This document shows, piece by piece, positions 35,763-44,512 of a DNA stretch of 64,000 nucleotides (its first letter is position 1; the number at the start of each line of letters is the position of its first letter). The notes under the pieces are model-generated. The model was not told where the DNA came from. It did no database searches and was given only the letters and a program-made list of their open reading frames with translations. The translations under genes and the position numbers were made by a program. Source of the DNA: Chloroflexota bacterium (GTDB lineage: Bacteria; Chloroflexota; Anaerolineae; Aggregatilineales; Phototrophicaceae); assembly GCA_026707745.1 (NCBI GenBank), contig JAPOWG010000023.1:1-64000 (forward strand), read 5' to 3'.

Positions 35763-36575
35763 TTAGGTGGGTACAAGCGGCGCTTTTGGCCGCACGATTT
35801 GACGTCTTTCCGGCGTCAAGCGATCGATCAACGCTTCAGAAGCTTGATATCCAAAGCGGAAGTTGCCCCAGGATGGTCCATAGCGGAAGACGATGATCCG
35901 ACGGTCCCCCGGGTTGCGCCGCTCCGCTGATCCATGACAAAGCGCGTCCACGAATAACAGGACATCACCAGCCTCCATTTGGACCTCGACAGCGCCTTCC
36001 ACGCGGTCAACCGATGCCACTTCGCCTTGCATTCTATGTGTTTCGCTATCGGGGTGGGGGAAGTGCGATTTGTGGCTGCCCGGCACAACCATGGTCGCGC
36101 CGTCGCCAGGTCCGATATCCGTTAGCGCCATCAGGAGATTGATTTGTCCGCAATGGAACCTGCCGTTGTAATAGCGGAACTGGGTGCGTTTGGTGCCTTC
36201 GTGACCGCCGCTGTGCAAGCCGATGGCCTCTCCGGGACCGCGGATGTTGGCGAAGCACTCATCGATGAACAGGGGACCATGGTTGTAATCGAAGGTATCG
36301 GCGCCGCCCACAAAATACTTGACCTTTTCGATCCAGGACGGGTGGTCGATCAGTTTCTCGAAGGCCTCGCCGCCCTCGTAAATCTGCTGCAGGTTCAAGC
36401 CATCATCGTCGCCGTAGTTGTGGCCATGCACATAACCCTTCCACTCGCCGGGCTCAATAGGCAATAGCGCATCGATACCAGCATTGATGTCGGCGACCTC
36501 CTGCTTGGACAATGCGCCCCTCAGCACGAGGAATCCGTTCAGGTCGAAGAAATAAATCTCTCTATCGCTTACCAT
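35763..36575 (-). CDS. Phytanoyl-CoA dioxygenase (PhyH) family protein with altered iron-binding motif
   Basis: A 270-residue member of the PhyH branch of Fe(II)/2-oxoglutarate oxygenases. The opening FFDLNGFLVLRGALSKQEV, the mid-protein VVPGSHKSHFPHP and the late CHGSAERRNPG with His214 are typical. At the position of the proximal HxD iron ligands the sequence reads His121-Ser-Gly123 in LHSGGHE, so the Asp is missing. A Gly or Ala at this site occurs in Fe/2-oxoglutarate halogenases, but nearby His125-Glu126 could also supply a ligand, so catalytic type is open. It is the last gene of the eight-gene operon, 32 bases after the FAD oxidoreductase. A GAGGAG site precedes the ATG. Confidence 0.85.
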   Translation of the reverse strand: MVSDREIYFFDLNGFLVLRGALSKQEVADINAGIDALLPIEPGEWKGYVHGHNYGDDDGLNLQQIYEGGEAFEKLIDHPSWIEKVKYFVGGADTFDYNHGPLFIDECFANIRGPGEAIGLHSGGHEGTKRTQFRYYNGRFHCGQINLLMALTDIGPGDGATMVVPGSHKSHFPHPDSETHRMQGEVASVDRVEGAVEVQMEAGDVLLFVDALCHGSAERRNPGDRRIIVFRYGPSWGNFRFGYQASEALIDRLTPERRQIVRPKAPLVPT

Positions 36576-36607
36576 CGCTCGTTTATCTCCTCATCACTTT
36601 CAGTAGT

Positions 36608-38896
36608 CTATTCATAACAGAGTACTGAAAACACAGCGGCGGGCACATCGCCATGACTGGCGAGGACTTCCAGGCGCAGGCGGTCGGTCTCGACTGGCTC
36701 GTCAAAACATATTTTGTTGATCGTCTGATGGTTATCCGCTACTTCTGCAAAGACCCGGCCATTGCCGTCCGTCAAACGGTAGTTCTTAACTGCAAAGGGC
36801 GCCACATCTTCCGGGTGGCCCCAAAGGCTGGTTTCCATGGGGTGATCCCAGTCCGTGTCGAACATCAATACAATCTCGCTGACGCTTTGCGGCACTTGCC
36901 AATCGATATCCAGCGCCGGCGCCGGATCATTAGGATCGGCGACCCAGGCGTTCGCTCCCGCGGTTGGGCGGGCGAGACCATTGCAAATGTTCTGCGGATC
37001 AAAACCGTTAATCGGGGGCGTGAAGGTCATGGCGATGTTGTGGCCGCCCGGGCGGCGCAGCGGGGTCCAAAACTCGAAGCTTTCGACGCCGATATCGTGA
37101 ACGGGTTGCTGTGTCCGGCGATGGGTCAGCGCGAGCAGACCGCTAAGGCGCTGCTCGCTGAGGTGCAGATGCACAAGCGGGTTTTCCATGACATGGACAA
37201 AGACGTAACAGTCCCAATTCAGCATTTGGTCAAAATCGAGATCAATGCGCTGATTATCACCTGCATCGAGATCGAATGCGCAGGTCTTCAAGAGGATATC
37301 GGGACTATGATTGTCCGGCTTGGAACTGACGCGCAGTTGCAGGTCTAGCTGGGTTGGCGCATCCACATCGACGGTGATAGACATGCGCGATACGCGACCG
37401 CGCTGCATGGGGATCATCTGCGCATAGGGACGTTCCAACTTGAAGCGTGGTCCACTGTCGGATATTTCCTCCAGGCAAAGTTTGCTGGATGCTGTAACTC
37501 TTGAATGCCTGACCAGGTTCTCGTCATCTTCGAGCCTGAACTGTGGAATATACTGGCCTGCGCGCTGCAAATCGCGCTGCAGCAGCTTGATATTGTTTTC
37601 GTCAGCTATGTCGCGCGGCAGAAGTTGATGTCTGATACAAAGCGCGGCCGCCATGCCAACGGACTGCGCTGCTGACGCCAAGGTCAGCATCACGCGGGTC
37701 GATCCAAAAGCGACATGGGAGGCGCTCATGATGCGCCCGGTAATAAAGAGATTGCGAATATTCCTGCTGTACTGACTGCGGTAGGGCACTTGGTATACGC
37801 CCTTGGCGTGCCATTGATCGCAGCCGGGCCGCTCACTAAAGATGCCGTCGGCGGGGTGCAGATCGATGGACCAGCCGCCGAAAGAAATGGCGTCATAGTG
37901 CTGCCGTTGCTCGATTATGTCCTGCTGGATCATCATGTAATCGCCTTCAAAGCGCCGGCTTTCGCGCTTGCCCGGGATCTGCCCGACCCATTCAAGGGTC
38001 AGGTTTTCGGCATCGGGGAATTCTCCCGAATTCTTGATATAGTTCCAAACGCCGTAGACGACTTTCCACAATTGCCATTTGATGGTCTCGGTTTCGTGCA
38101 CCGTGTCGAGACGACCGCCATATTCGATCCACCAGAGGCGGCAGCCGTCGATCGCCGTGTTAAAACTGCGGAAGCGCGGTATCTGGGTGATATCTTCGAG
38201 CGCGTAGCTGGGCGGCACAAACTTGACCGGCACACCGACATCCTTGCTGTAGAAATAGATCGAATGCCCCAGCAGATAGCCGTATTCGTCGCTTGGCGCG
38301 AACTTCTCGCCGAATTCGTCGCTGGCTTCCGCGCCCATGCGAAAAGCGGCGCCCGCCTGGAAGGCGACAATGCCATCCCCGGAAGCATCGCAAAAGAGCG
38401 GCGCATGTAATTCGTACTGCGTCGAATTCTGGCTGCAAAAGGCGGTGACCGATTCGATGGTTTCGCCATCGGATTTGCTTAGGCGGACCGCAGCTGTATT
38501 GAGCAGCAGCGTGATATTGTCCTCGTCGACGACTTTTTCCAGCAGCACGGTGTCGAAAATCAGCGCGTTGCCTTCCTTGTTGCGGTACATGTTTTCGACC
38601 AGGATCTCGTCGATCACGCCGCCTTCGCGCGCCCAGCGATTGTTATTGCCCATGTGCGAGGTCGCGCCTAAAGCCCATAGCCGCACCTCGCTGCTGGCAT
38701 TGCCGCCGAGCACGGGACGATCTTGCACCAGCACGACCTTGATGCCGGCGCGGGCCGCGGTGATGGCTGCGCAGGTGCCGGCCAATCCGCCGCCGACAAT
38801 GACGAGATCGCTGTCGATGCGAACAGTTTTTGGCGCTCGTACCTCGGCGGAAAATGGTTCGCTGGTCATTCTTGGGATTTGATTGCCCTGTTTCAT
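36608..38896 (-). CDS. FAD-dependent oxidoreductase with C-terminal beta-sandwich
   Basis: A 762-residue flavoprotein. The FAD-binding Rossmann motif VIVGGGLAGTCAAITAA starts near residue 33, followed by VLVQDRPVLGGNASSEV, the signature of the FAD_oxidored (PF12831-type) group. The second FAD segment LFCDASGDGIVAFQAG and the ITGRIMSASHVAFGSTRV segment follow. Residues from about 490 to the end are beta-rich with a discoidin-like ending (EPVETDRLRLEVLASHG) and probably bind carbohydrate. Homologues with this layout are abundant in bacteria degrading complex glycans, but their reaction is uncharacterised as far as I know. The enzyme lies between the two PhyH-like genes and would be cytoplasmic, since no signal peptide is present. 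Confidence 0.85.
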   Translation of the reverse strand: MKQGNQIPRMTSEPFSAEVRAPKTVRIDSDLVIVGGGLAGTCAAITAARAGIKVVLVQDRPVLGGNASSEVRLWALGATSHMGNNNRWAREGGVIDEILVENMYRNKEGNALIFDTVLLEKVVDEDNITLLLNTAAVRLSKSDGETIESVTAFCSQNSTQYELHAPLFCDASGDGIVAFQAGAAFRMGAEASDEFGEKFAPSDEYGYLLGHSIYFYSKDVGVPVKFVPPSYALEDITQIPRFRSFNTAIDGCRLWWIEYGGRLDTVHETETIKWQLWKVVYGVWNYIKNSGEFPDAENLTLEWVGQIPGKRESRRFEGDYMMIQQDIIEQRQHYDAISFGGWSIDLHPADGIFSERPGCDQWHAKGVYQVPYRSQYSRNIRNLFITGRIMSASHVAFGSTRVMLTLASAAQSVGMAAALCIRHQLLPRDIADENNIKLLQRDLQRAGQYIPQFRLEDDENLVRHSRVTASSKLCLEEISDSGPRFKLERPYAQMIPMQRGRVSRMSITVDVDAPTQLDLQLRVSSKPDNHSPDILLKTCAFDLDAGDNQRIDLDFDQMLNWDCYVFVHVMENPLVHLHLSEQRLSGLLALTHRRTQQPVHDIGVESFEFWTPLRRPGGHNIAMTFTPPINGFDPQNICNGLARPTAGANAWVADPNDPAPALDIDWQVPQSVSEIVLMFDTDWDHPMETSLWGHPEDVAPFAVKNYRLTDGNGRVFAEVADNHQTINKICFDEPVETDRLRLEVLASHGDVPAAVFSVLCYE

Positions 38897-38964
38897 ATGG
38901 GCGTTTACCTCAATTGCCGGTCATTTAGCGTAGAAAAAACGAGTTTTCAGGCTTTCACTCGTGC

Positions 38965-39816
38965 CTAGGCGCCGTGACGATCCGGCAGGACGCCATGTTG
39001 CTCGCACCATTCGTTCAGCGGGTTAAGCCCGCCTTGTGGCTGAAACTCGAGCGTGCCGTCAATTTCCTCGCCAACCAGATATTTCTCGATATCTGTAAGT
39101 TTCTCGACAAAGTCAATCTGCTGCTTGACATAATCCATCGGCTTCAGCCAGCGATAGGCGTAGCCGATCATGATCGCCTTGCGCGTGATATCAGTGAAAT
39201 TGGGCGCGCCAGCATGCCAGGTGCGGTATTCAAAGATGACGCAGTCGCCCGGATTCAGCAAGGGTTCAACGGCGTTTTCCGGGTCGGCTTGGCCCTCTGG
39301 AATCTCGATGCGTTCGATGAGTTGATTGCTGCCCGGCGAAAGCATGGTAACGCCGGACTGCGGCTGGCTGAGGTCTGTCAGATAGAAGGCGCATTTCAAG
39401 CCGATGCGCGGGTAATTGTCTTGACCCAGGTCCAACTGTGTACGGCCATTGTCGCGGTGCCAGCCCGGCTTGCGCGCGCTGTCTGGCGTCCCGGGCGGAT
39501 CCGGATGGCGGTAAATCAGGTGGCTGGTGGAAAGCTGCAAGTTGGAGCCCAGCAACTGAATCACCAGCGGCAGGGCTACCTCGTTGGTAAGCAGAGGGAC
39601 GAAGGCGTCATCCATCGTGACGCAATTGCGATAGCCGTCGTAAATCCCTCCGTGTATTGTATATCGATTCAGTCTCTCCTTACTGGCGATGACGCGGTCA
39701 CCGGCTTCGACCAAGCGACTGATCATATCCTCATCGAGCGCGTCCCGCACGATGAGATAACCGTCGTCGCGGAACTGCCGTCTCTGTTCTTCGCTGAGTT
39801 CAGTGAATCCCTGCAT
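38965..39816 (-). CDS. Phytanoyl-CoA dioxygenase (PhyH) family oxygenase, canonical iron site
   Basis: A 283-residue Fe(II)/2-oxoglutarate-dependent oxygenase. The proximal ligands are His120-Arg-Asp122 (GWHRDNG) and the distal His201 (TWHAG) lies 81 residues later, with a following Arg (DITRKAIMIGY) that would bind 2-oxoglutarate. LSPGSNQLIERIEIPEG is the usual PGSH-like loop. The reaction is probably hydroxylation of a small molecule, not phytanoyl-CoA itself. It is 43 bases downstream of the unrecognised 461-residue gene and 68 bases before the FAD oxidoreductase gene. The contrast with the altered second paralogue in this operon is notable. Confidence 0.9.
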   Translation of the reverse strand: MQGFTELSEEQRRQFRDDGYLIVRDALDEDMISRLVEAGDRVIASKERLNRYTIHGGIYDGYRNCVTMDDAFVPLLTNEVALPLVIQLLGSNLQLSTSHLIYRHPDPPGTPDSARKPGWHRDNGRTQLDLGQDNYPRIGLKCAFYLTDLSQPQSGVTMLSPGSNQLIERIEIPEGQADPENAVEPLLNPGDCVIFEYRTWHAGAPNFTDITRKAIMIGYAYRWLKPMDYVKQQIDFVEKLTDIEKYLVGEEIDGTLEFQPQGGLNPLNEWCEQHGVLPDRHGA

Positions 39817-39859
39817 TCTCTATCTCCAGATATCAACAAGCTGAATATGCGTCTTTGTG

Positions 39860-41245
39860 CTAAGTATAGGTGAAATAGGCTGTGGCGACACAAGCTTTGT
39901 CACTGCGTAGACGAACCCAGTGCGCGCTGTAACCGCCGGGAAACTCGTGATGCGCGTAACCGTATCCCGCAACCTTGAAATGATCGTAGATCTTCCAGGC
40001 GCCATTGCCGAGAAAGTCCACCTCAACCGTGAATGTGACATCGGCAGCATCTTCGTGGCACAGGTGCAAGACCTTCTTGTCGAAGCCCGTCATCAAATAG
40101 GGGTCGGATGCTTGGCCAGCCGCGACGGCGTCTTCCCACCAGACGCCGCCCCATCCGGCCGGTTTGCCGAGATTCCAGAGATCGTCGGTCTTGCCGAACC
40201 ATAAGCCCGATTGCGGTTCGCCGGCCAGATGATTGGCGCCACCGTGCGGGCTGGCATTGTCAGAACCGAGCACGAGCATGCCGCGATAGGCGCAAAAATC
40301 ACCATGCACCCACAGATGCGTTGAAATGGGACGAATGCCCCAGACATGATTCTCGTAAGCCCAGGGCGACAGTTCATAGAACATGCCGTGACAATCCATC
40401 AGAAAGCGTTCGTGCTCAACCTCGCGGATGCGCGGCCATTCGGTTTGCCACATGTGGTCAAAGCAATGGCTGGCTTTGGGCAAGCGATAGCGCTTCCACT
40501 GGCGGTCCGCCTCGGTAAATACCTGCAAGATCGCCGAGCGCTTGTCCCAGCCCATCGCGAAAATCGTGCCCGCGAAATTACCTCGACCATTGACCTCTAT
40601 GTAGGGATTGCGATCGATGATCGTCCAACTTTCGCCATCCCATTCGGCGAGACGTCCGGCCGCTTCTACGCCCCTGAAGTCGCGCTCGTCGTAGCTGTTG
40701 TTGGCGACTACCACGCGTCCGAAGTTGCTGTATGCCGCTTTGAAGTGCGCGTACTTGTGATCCGGCACGCCCAACTCTTCGGTCAGGTCGGCGATGAAGG
40801 TCGTCTCCAGCGTATGCACATCCATCTCATAGAATTCGCCTTCCATACCCAGTACATACACTTTGTTGGCGGGATCGCGCAGATGACGCATGGTCGAGCA
40901 GGTCCGTACTTCAAGCAGCGATTCTACGGTTCGAACAGTCCCTTCGGCGTCGATGGCGTAAGGTCCGAGCATGAGCTGGTTCGTCTCCCAATGCGCCATT
41001 CTGTTGGTGTAAGTGCCGACATAACTGGCCGGATGCTTCTCAATCTCCAATTTGTCGTTGATTACGTATAGCCCGGTGCCGACGCCACTGGCGGACTTAT
41101 GCGATACATAAGTGATAAGCCAAAGAGAGCCCGCCCAAGCCATCATCGCGCCCACGCCGCATTCGGAGCGCGGCGGTCCCAACTCCGCCGATAGCGCAAG
41201 ATGGGGATAAACGCCGCTCGCGTTCAGGTATTGGCTTGAGGCCAT
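39860..41245 (-). CDS. Unrecognised 461-residue protein, probable beta-propeller
   Basis: I do not recognise this family. The protein is soluble, has no signal peptide or membrane segment, and is rich in Trp, Tyr, Gly and His. Repeated short strands of the type LWLITYVSHK, VYVLGMEGEFYEMD, GRVVVANNSYDERD, GTIFAMGWDKRSA, ERFLMDCHGMFYEL and SGLWFGKTDDLWNLG at intervals of roughly 45-60 residues suggest a beta-propeller of six or seven blades. A final segment (HWVRLRSDKACVATAYFTYT) resembles a beta-sandwich strand set. The start overlaps the end of the sulfatase gene by 22 bases, so it is co-translated with it. It may bind or modify the same substrate. Confidence 0.8.
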   Translation of the reverse strand: MASSQYLNASGVYPHLALSAELGPPRSECGVGAMMAWAGSLWLITYVSHKSASGVGTGLYVINDKLEIEKHPASYVGTYTNRMAHWETNQLMLGPYAIDAEGTVRTVESLLEVRTCSTMRHLRDPANKVYVLGMEGEFYEMDVHTLETTFIADLTEELGVPDHKYAHFKAAYSNFGRVVVANNSYDERDFRGVEAAGRLAEWDGESWTIIDRNPYIEVNGRGNFAGTIFAMGWDKRSAILQVFTEADRQWKRYRLPKASHCFDHMWQTEWPRIREVEHERFLMDCHGMFYELSPWAYENHVWGIRPISTHLWVHGDFCAYRGMLVLGSDNASPHGGANHLAGEPQSGLWFGKTDDLWNLGKPAGWGGVWWEDAVAAGQASDPYLMTGFDKKVLHLCHEDAADVTFTVEVDFLGNGAWKIYDHFKVAGYGYAHHEFPGGYSAHWVRLRSDKACVATAYFTYT

Positions 41246-42546
41246 CTCGCCTCGCTTTCAGGAATAGCTGGCATCACATTTGCTTTATTGCGCGCGACCC
41301 GCTGATGCCAATTCTCCAATTCGCGGCTCAAGTGGTTTTGCAGGTCGGCGCAGGAAGGGTCGTCAAGCAGGTTGTTCATTTCGTAGGGATCGTCCGCGAC
41401 GTTGTAAAGCGCGGCATGCTCCAAGCTGCGTCCCCGCGTGAACAGTTTCCAATCCCGCATGGTAGCACAGAAGTTGTGATATTCGCTGATCGCAACGCAG
41501 TCCTGCGCGCTTGTCTCGCCTTTGATGTAAGGACGCAGCGAGATACCCTCGGCGTTTTCCTCCGGAGCGCAGCCGGCGTAGTCGAGCAGCGTAGGAAGCA
41601 AGTCGACGGTTGAGGCGGTAAAATCTGAACGAAGTCCCGAGCTTTGTCCTGGCGCGCGTATGATCAGGGGAACATGCAGCGCCTCTTCATACATCACGCC
41701 TTTACCGAAGAGACCCCTTGCTCCCGCCATTTCACCGTGATCCGATGTAAATATGACCAGCGTGTTTTCTCGTAAGCCGGTCTCATTCAGCGCCGTCAGC
41801 AGACGGCCGAAGGCGACATCCAATTGGCTGATCTCGCCGAAATACAGTTGCCGGAAGGTCTCGATATCATAATCTGCATTCCAGGAGTCCACCTTGAACC
41901 AGGCGCTGGCATCAGCATTGGGCTCGCACAAGAGCTCTCGGCGCTTGTAGGGCGCTCGATAGCGCTCGGGCGGCGAGCAGGGCGGGTGCGGCGCTTGATA
42001 AGACAGCATCAGCAAGAAGGGTTCCGGCGCCCCGGCAGCCTTTGACAATTGAGCCAGGGCGATATCGGTCAAGGCGTCGGTTTCATGCCCCTTCATTTCG
42101 ATGGGATGTTCCGGATCGTCCTCCCAGATCAATCCGCCAAAATGGTCAACGTGATGGCTCTCCCAGCCGATGAAATTCTTGAATCCGGCGCGCTTTTCCG
42201 GCGACACCCAACGGTTCTTTTGTGGTGGCCCGCTAAGATGCCACTTGCCGACATAATGACTTGAATAACCCCGCTCGTTGAGATGGCCGGCGATGCTCTT
42301 CAGGTCCCCCGGATAGGCGTGGCCATTTTCCAGCAGGCCTGTCTGCGATGGATAGCGGCCACTGAGCAGACAACCGCGATAGGGCGTACAGACCGGGGAA
42401 GACGTTATGGCTCGTTGGAAGACTGTGCTTTCGTTCGCGAATCTATCGAGATGGGGGGTGCTAACAATGGGATGGCCATGAAGTGGCAGCCACCTGGCTC
42501 CGAGTTGGTCACAGAGTACGAAAAGGATATTCGGAGGCGATTCCAT
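41224..42546 (-). CDS. Type I sulfatase with CTPYR active-site motif
   Basis: A 440-residue sulfatase. PPNILFVLCDQLGARWLPLHG gives metal ligand Asp13, and the modification motif is C53-T-P-Y-R57, so the usual Ser of CxPSR is Tyr. The core CxPxR needed for formylglycine formation is intact. A second metal segment is FTSDHGEMAGARGLFGKG. No signal peptide is visible. It follows the MalG-type permease by 11 bases and overlaps the next gene by 22, placing it firmly in the transporter operon, in the same order as at 477-5118 (binding protein, MalF, MalG, sulfatase). Confidence 0.92.
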   Translation of the reverse strand: MESPPNILFVLCDQLGARWLPLHGHPIVSTPHLDRFANESTVFQRAITSSPVCTPYRGCLLSGRYPSQTGLLENGHAYPGDLKSIAGHLNERGYSSHYVGKWHLSGPPQKNRWVSPEKRAGFKNFIGWESHHVDHFGGLIWEDDPEHPIEMKGHETDALTDIALAQLSKAAGAPEPFLLMLSYQAPHPPCSPPERYRAPYKRRELLCEPNADASAWFKVDSWNADYDIETFRQLYFGEISQLDVAFGRLLTALNETGLRENTLVIFTSDHGEMAGARGLFGKGVMYEEALHVPLIIRAPGQSSGLRSDFTASTVDLLPTLLDYAGCAPEENAEGISLRPYIKGETSAQDCVAISEYHNFCATMRDWKLFTRGRSLEHAALYNVADDPYEMNNLLDDPSCADLQNHLSRELENWHQRVARNKANVMPAIPESEARWPQANT

Positions 42547-42557
42547 CGACGACTGTC

Positions 42558-43460
42558 TCAGCCCTTCATGCCCGATAGGTTGGCGCCCTGGATGAATTGC
42601 TTTTGGAACATGAAGAATACGATCAGCACTGGCATGACCATCATCACAGATGCCGCCATCTGCAGGTGATACTGCCCGCCTTGCCCGGGCAGACTCTGGA
42701 ACTTGTATAGGCCAATAGCGAGCGTGTGCAGCTTGGCGTCTTGCAAATAAATCAGCGGGCCCAGGAAGTCATTCCAGCTATTTTGGAAGCTCAGGATGGC
42801 GATTACCACAATGGCCGGCTTGGCAAGCGGCACCATAACCTGGGTGAAGATACGGAATTCGCTGGCCCCGTCGATCTTGGCGGCGTCCAGCAAATCTTGC
42901 GGAATGCCCAGGAAGAACTGCCGGCAAATGAAGATGTAAAAGGCGCTGCCAAAGTAATTTGGCGCGATGAGCGGCCAGAAGGTATTCACCCAACCGATTT
43001 CGTTGTAGGCGATATACACGGGAATCAGCCGCACAGCGAAGGGCAACATGAGGGTCGCCAGCAATATGAGAAAAAGCGCGTCGCGGAAGGGAAAACGAAA
43101 ACGGGCGAAACCATAGGCCACGATTGTAGATGAAGCGAGATCGCCAATGAGTGAGAAAATCGTAATGATAAGCGTGTTTTTGAGACTATTGCCGAAATCC
43201 CAGAAATCCAGCGCGTCCGTATAGTTGTGAAATTGCCACTGTCGCGGGATCCACTCGGGCGGGAATATGCCAACCTGTTCCAGCGGCATGAAGGAACTCA
43301 TGAACATCCAGAACAGCGGCGCCATATACCAAAGGGAAACGCCGACGAGCAGCCCGTAGAGCCCCAGGCGACCACAGATTTGCCATAGTCGACGCTGGCG
43401 GTCGCGCCGGCGCGCCTGCTCCAATATGTAAGGTTGTCTTGTGTTGTTGACCGTTGTCAT
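42558..43460 (-). CDS. Carbohydrate ABC transporter permease, MalG type
   Basis: A 300-residue inner-membrane protein with about six transmembrane segments and the EAA loop QDLLDAAKIDGASEFRIF followed by VPLAKPAIVVI. The C terminus GANLSGMKG is typical. The reading frame is open upstream to 44165, but that stretch is the shadow of the MalF-type gene. The ATG at 43460 lies 14 bases after that gene's stop and starts with a family-like cytoplasmic N terminus. No ATPase is encoded alongside. Confidence 0.92.
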   Translation of the reverse strand: MTTVNNTRQPYILEQARRRDRQRRLWQICGRLGLYGLLVGVSLWYMAPLFWMFMSSFMPLEQVGIFPPEWIPRQWQFHNYTDALDFWDFGNSLKNTLIITIFSLIGDLASSTIVAYGFARFRFPFRDALFLILLATLMLPFAVRLIPVYIAYNEIGWVNTFWPLIAPNYFGSAFYIFICRQFFLGIPQDLLDAAKIDGASEFRIFTQVMVPLAKPAIVVIAILSFQNSWNDFLGPLIYLQDAKLHTLAIGLYKFQSLPGQGGQYHLQMAASVMMVMPVLIVFFMFQKQFIQGANLSGMKG

Positions 43461-43474
43461 CGCCCGTCTCTTTC

Positions 43475-44428
43475 CTAGCCCTGATAGAATACCCAACGCC
43501 GGGAAGAGACAACGATAACAGCGGTGAATACAAAAATAATCATGAATAGAATCCAGGCCAGGGCGGAAGAATAACCCATCTCCGGCGGCAAATACTGAAA
43601 GGCGTGGTCGAATAAGTGGAGCACATAAGTTCGCGTCGCGTCTCGCGGACTGCCCCCGGTCATAATGAATATCTGGGTGAAGACCTGAAAGGCGGCGATA
43701 ATGTTGATGAGTACATTCAAATAAATGGTTGGCGTCATCAGCGGGACGGTGACGCGCCGCAAGCGCTGCAGCCAGTTGGCGCCGTCGATTTTGGCGGCGT
43801 CGTAGTATTCCTCGGGTATGCCTTGCAGGCCCGCCAGGAAAATCACCATCGTCACGCCCACCCAGGTAGTGCTCATGATGAGGAAAGCGAGCATGGCGTA
43901 GTCCGGATCGGCGAACCAGCGCACCCGTGGCAAGCCAAAGAGCGTCAAGAACCAATTGAGCAAACCGGCCCGCGCGTTCAACACATAGAGCCATACGATT
44001 GACAGCGCCACTATCGGCACCACCGACGGAACATAAAACAGCGTTCGCCACATACCCAGAAAGCGCACTTTGGCATTCAAAAGGAGCGCCAGGGCGAAAC
44101 CGAGCACGATGCGTATCGCAACCGATCCACCGACATATACGGAGGTATTGCCCAGCGATTTCCAAAACAGGGGGTCGTCAGTAAGTATTTTTGAATAGTT
44201 ATCCAGACCGCGCCATACTGGCGGCTCGACCACGTTATATCGGGTGAAGCTGAGGATAAATGAGGCCACAAAGGGAAAGAGGTTAAACAGCAGAACGCCG
44301 ATGATCCAAGGAGTGATGAACAGCAAGCCGAAACGCGCTTCGCGTTTCCTCATTGGCGATAAATCGCGCCAGCGTTCCCGCCGTACACCGCGCAATGCGC
44401 GCAACTGCGAGCCGAATGCTGTTGCCAT
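43475..44428 (-). CDS. Carbohydrate ABC transporter permease, MalF type
   Basis: A 317-residue inner-membrane protein with a basic cytoplasmic N terminus (MRKREAR) and about six transmembrane segments. The EAA loop is EEYYDAAKIDGANWLQRL followed by VPLMTPTIYL. It pairs with the MalG-type protein encoded just downstream. An 84-base gap with a strong hairpin separates it from the binding-protein gene. Confidence 0.92.
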   Translation of the reverse strand: MATAFGSQLRALRGVRRERWRDLSPMRKREARFGLLFITPWIIGVLLFNLFPFVASFILSFTRYNVVEPPVWRGLDNYSKILTDDPLFWKSLGNTSVYVGGSVAIRIVLGFALALLLNAKVRFLGMWRTLFYVPSVVPIVALSIVWLYVLNARAGLLNWFLTLFGLPRVRWFADPDYAMLAFLIMSTTWVGVTMVIFLAGLQGIPEEYYDAAKIDGANWLQRLRRVTVPLMTPTIYLNVLINIIAAFQVFTQIFIMTGGSPRDATRTYVLHLFDHAFQYLPPEMGYSSALAWILFMIIFVFTAVIVVSSRRWVFYQG

Positions 44429-44465
44429 AATGCCAAACCTCGCGCCTGACGAACTTCGCGGCGGT

Positions 44466-44489
44466 ATGGGGCGCCGTGAAGGCGCCCCA
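44466..44489 (-). terminator. Intercistronic hairpin between binding-protein and permease genes
   Basis: TGGGGCGCC (44467-44475) and GGCGCCCCA (44481-44489) form a 9-bp perfect GC-rich stem with a 5-base loop. No T-run follows in the minus direction, so partial termination or mRNA protection is more likely than full termination. Confidence 0.6.
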
Positions 44490-44512
44490 CACTCAACATG
44501 TTTTGGCTCGCT

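Noticed and set aside
35763..36575. Calling the HSG-containing PhyH-like protein a halogenase
   Set aside because: The HxG pattern alone is not proof. No halide-site or carrier-protein context is visible, and a catalytically dead or shifted-ligand paralogue is equally possible.
42558..44165. Longer reading frame giving a 535-residue permease
   Set aside because: The additional upstream part is opposite-frame sequence of the MalF-type gene. The ATG at 43460 gives the normal length and N terminus.
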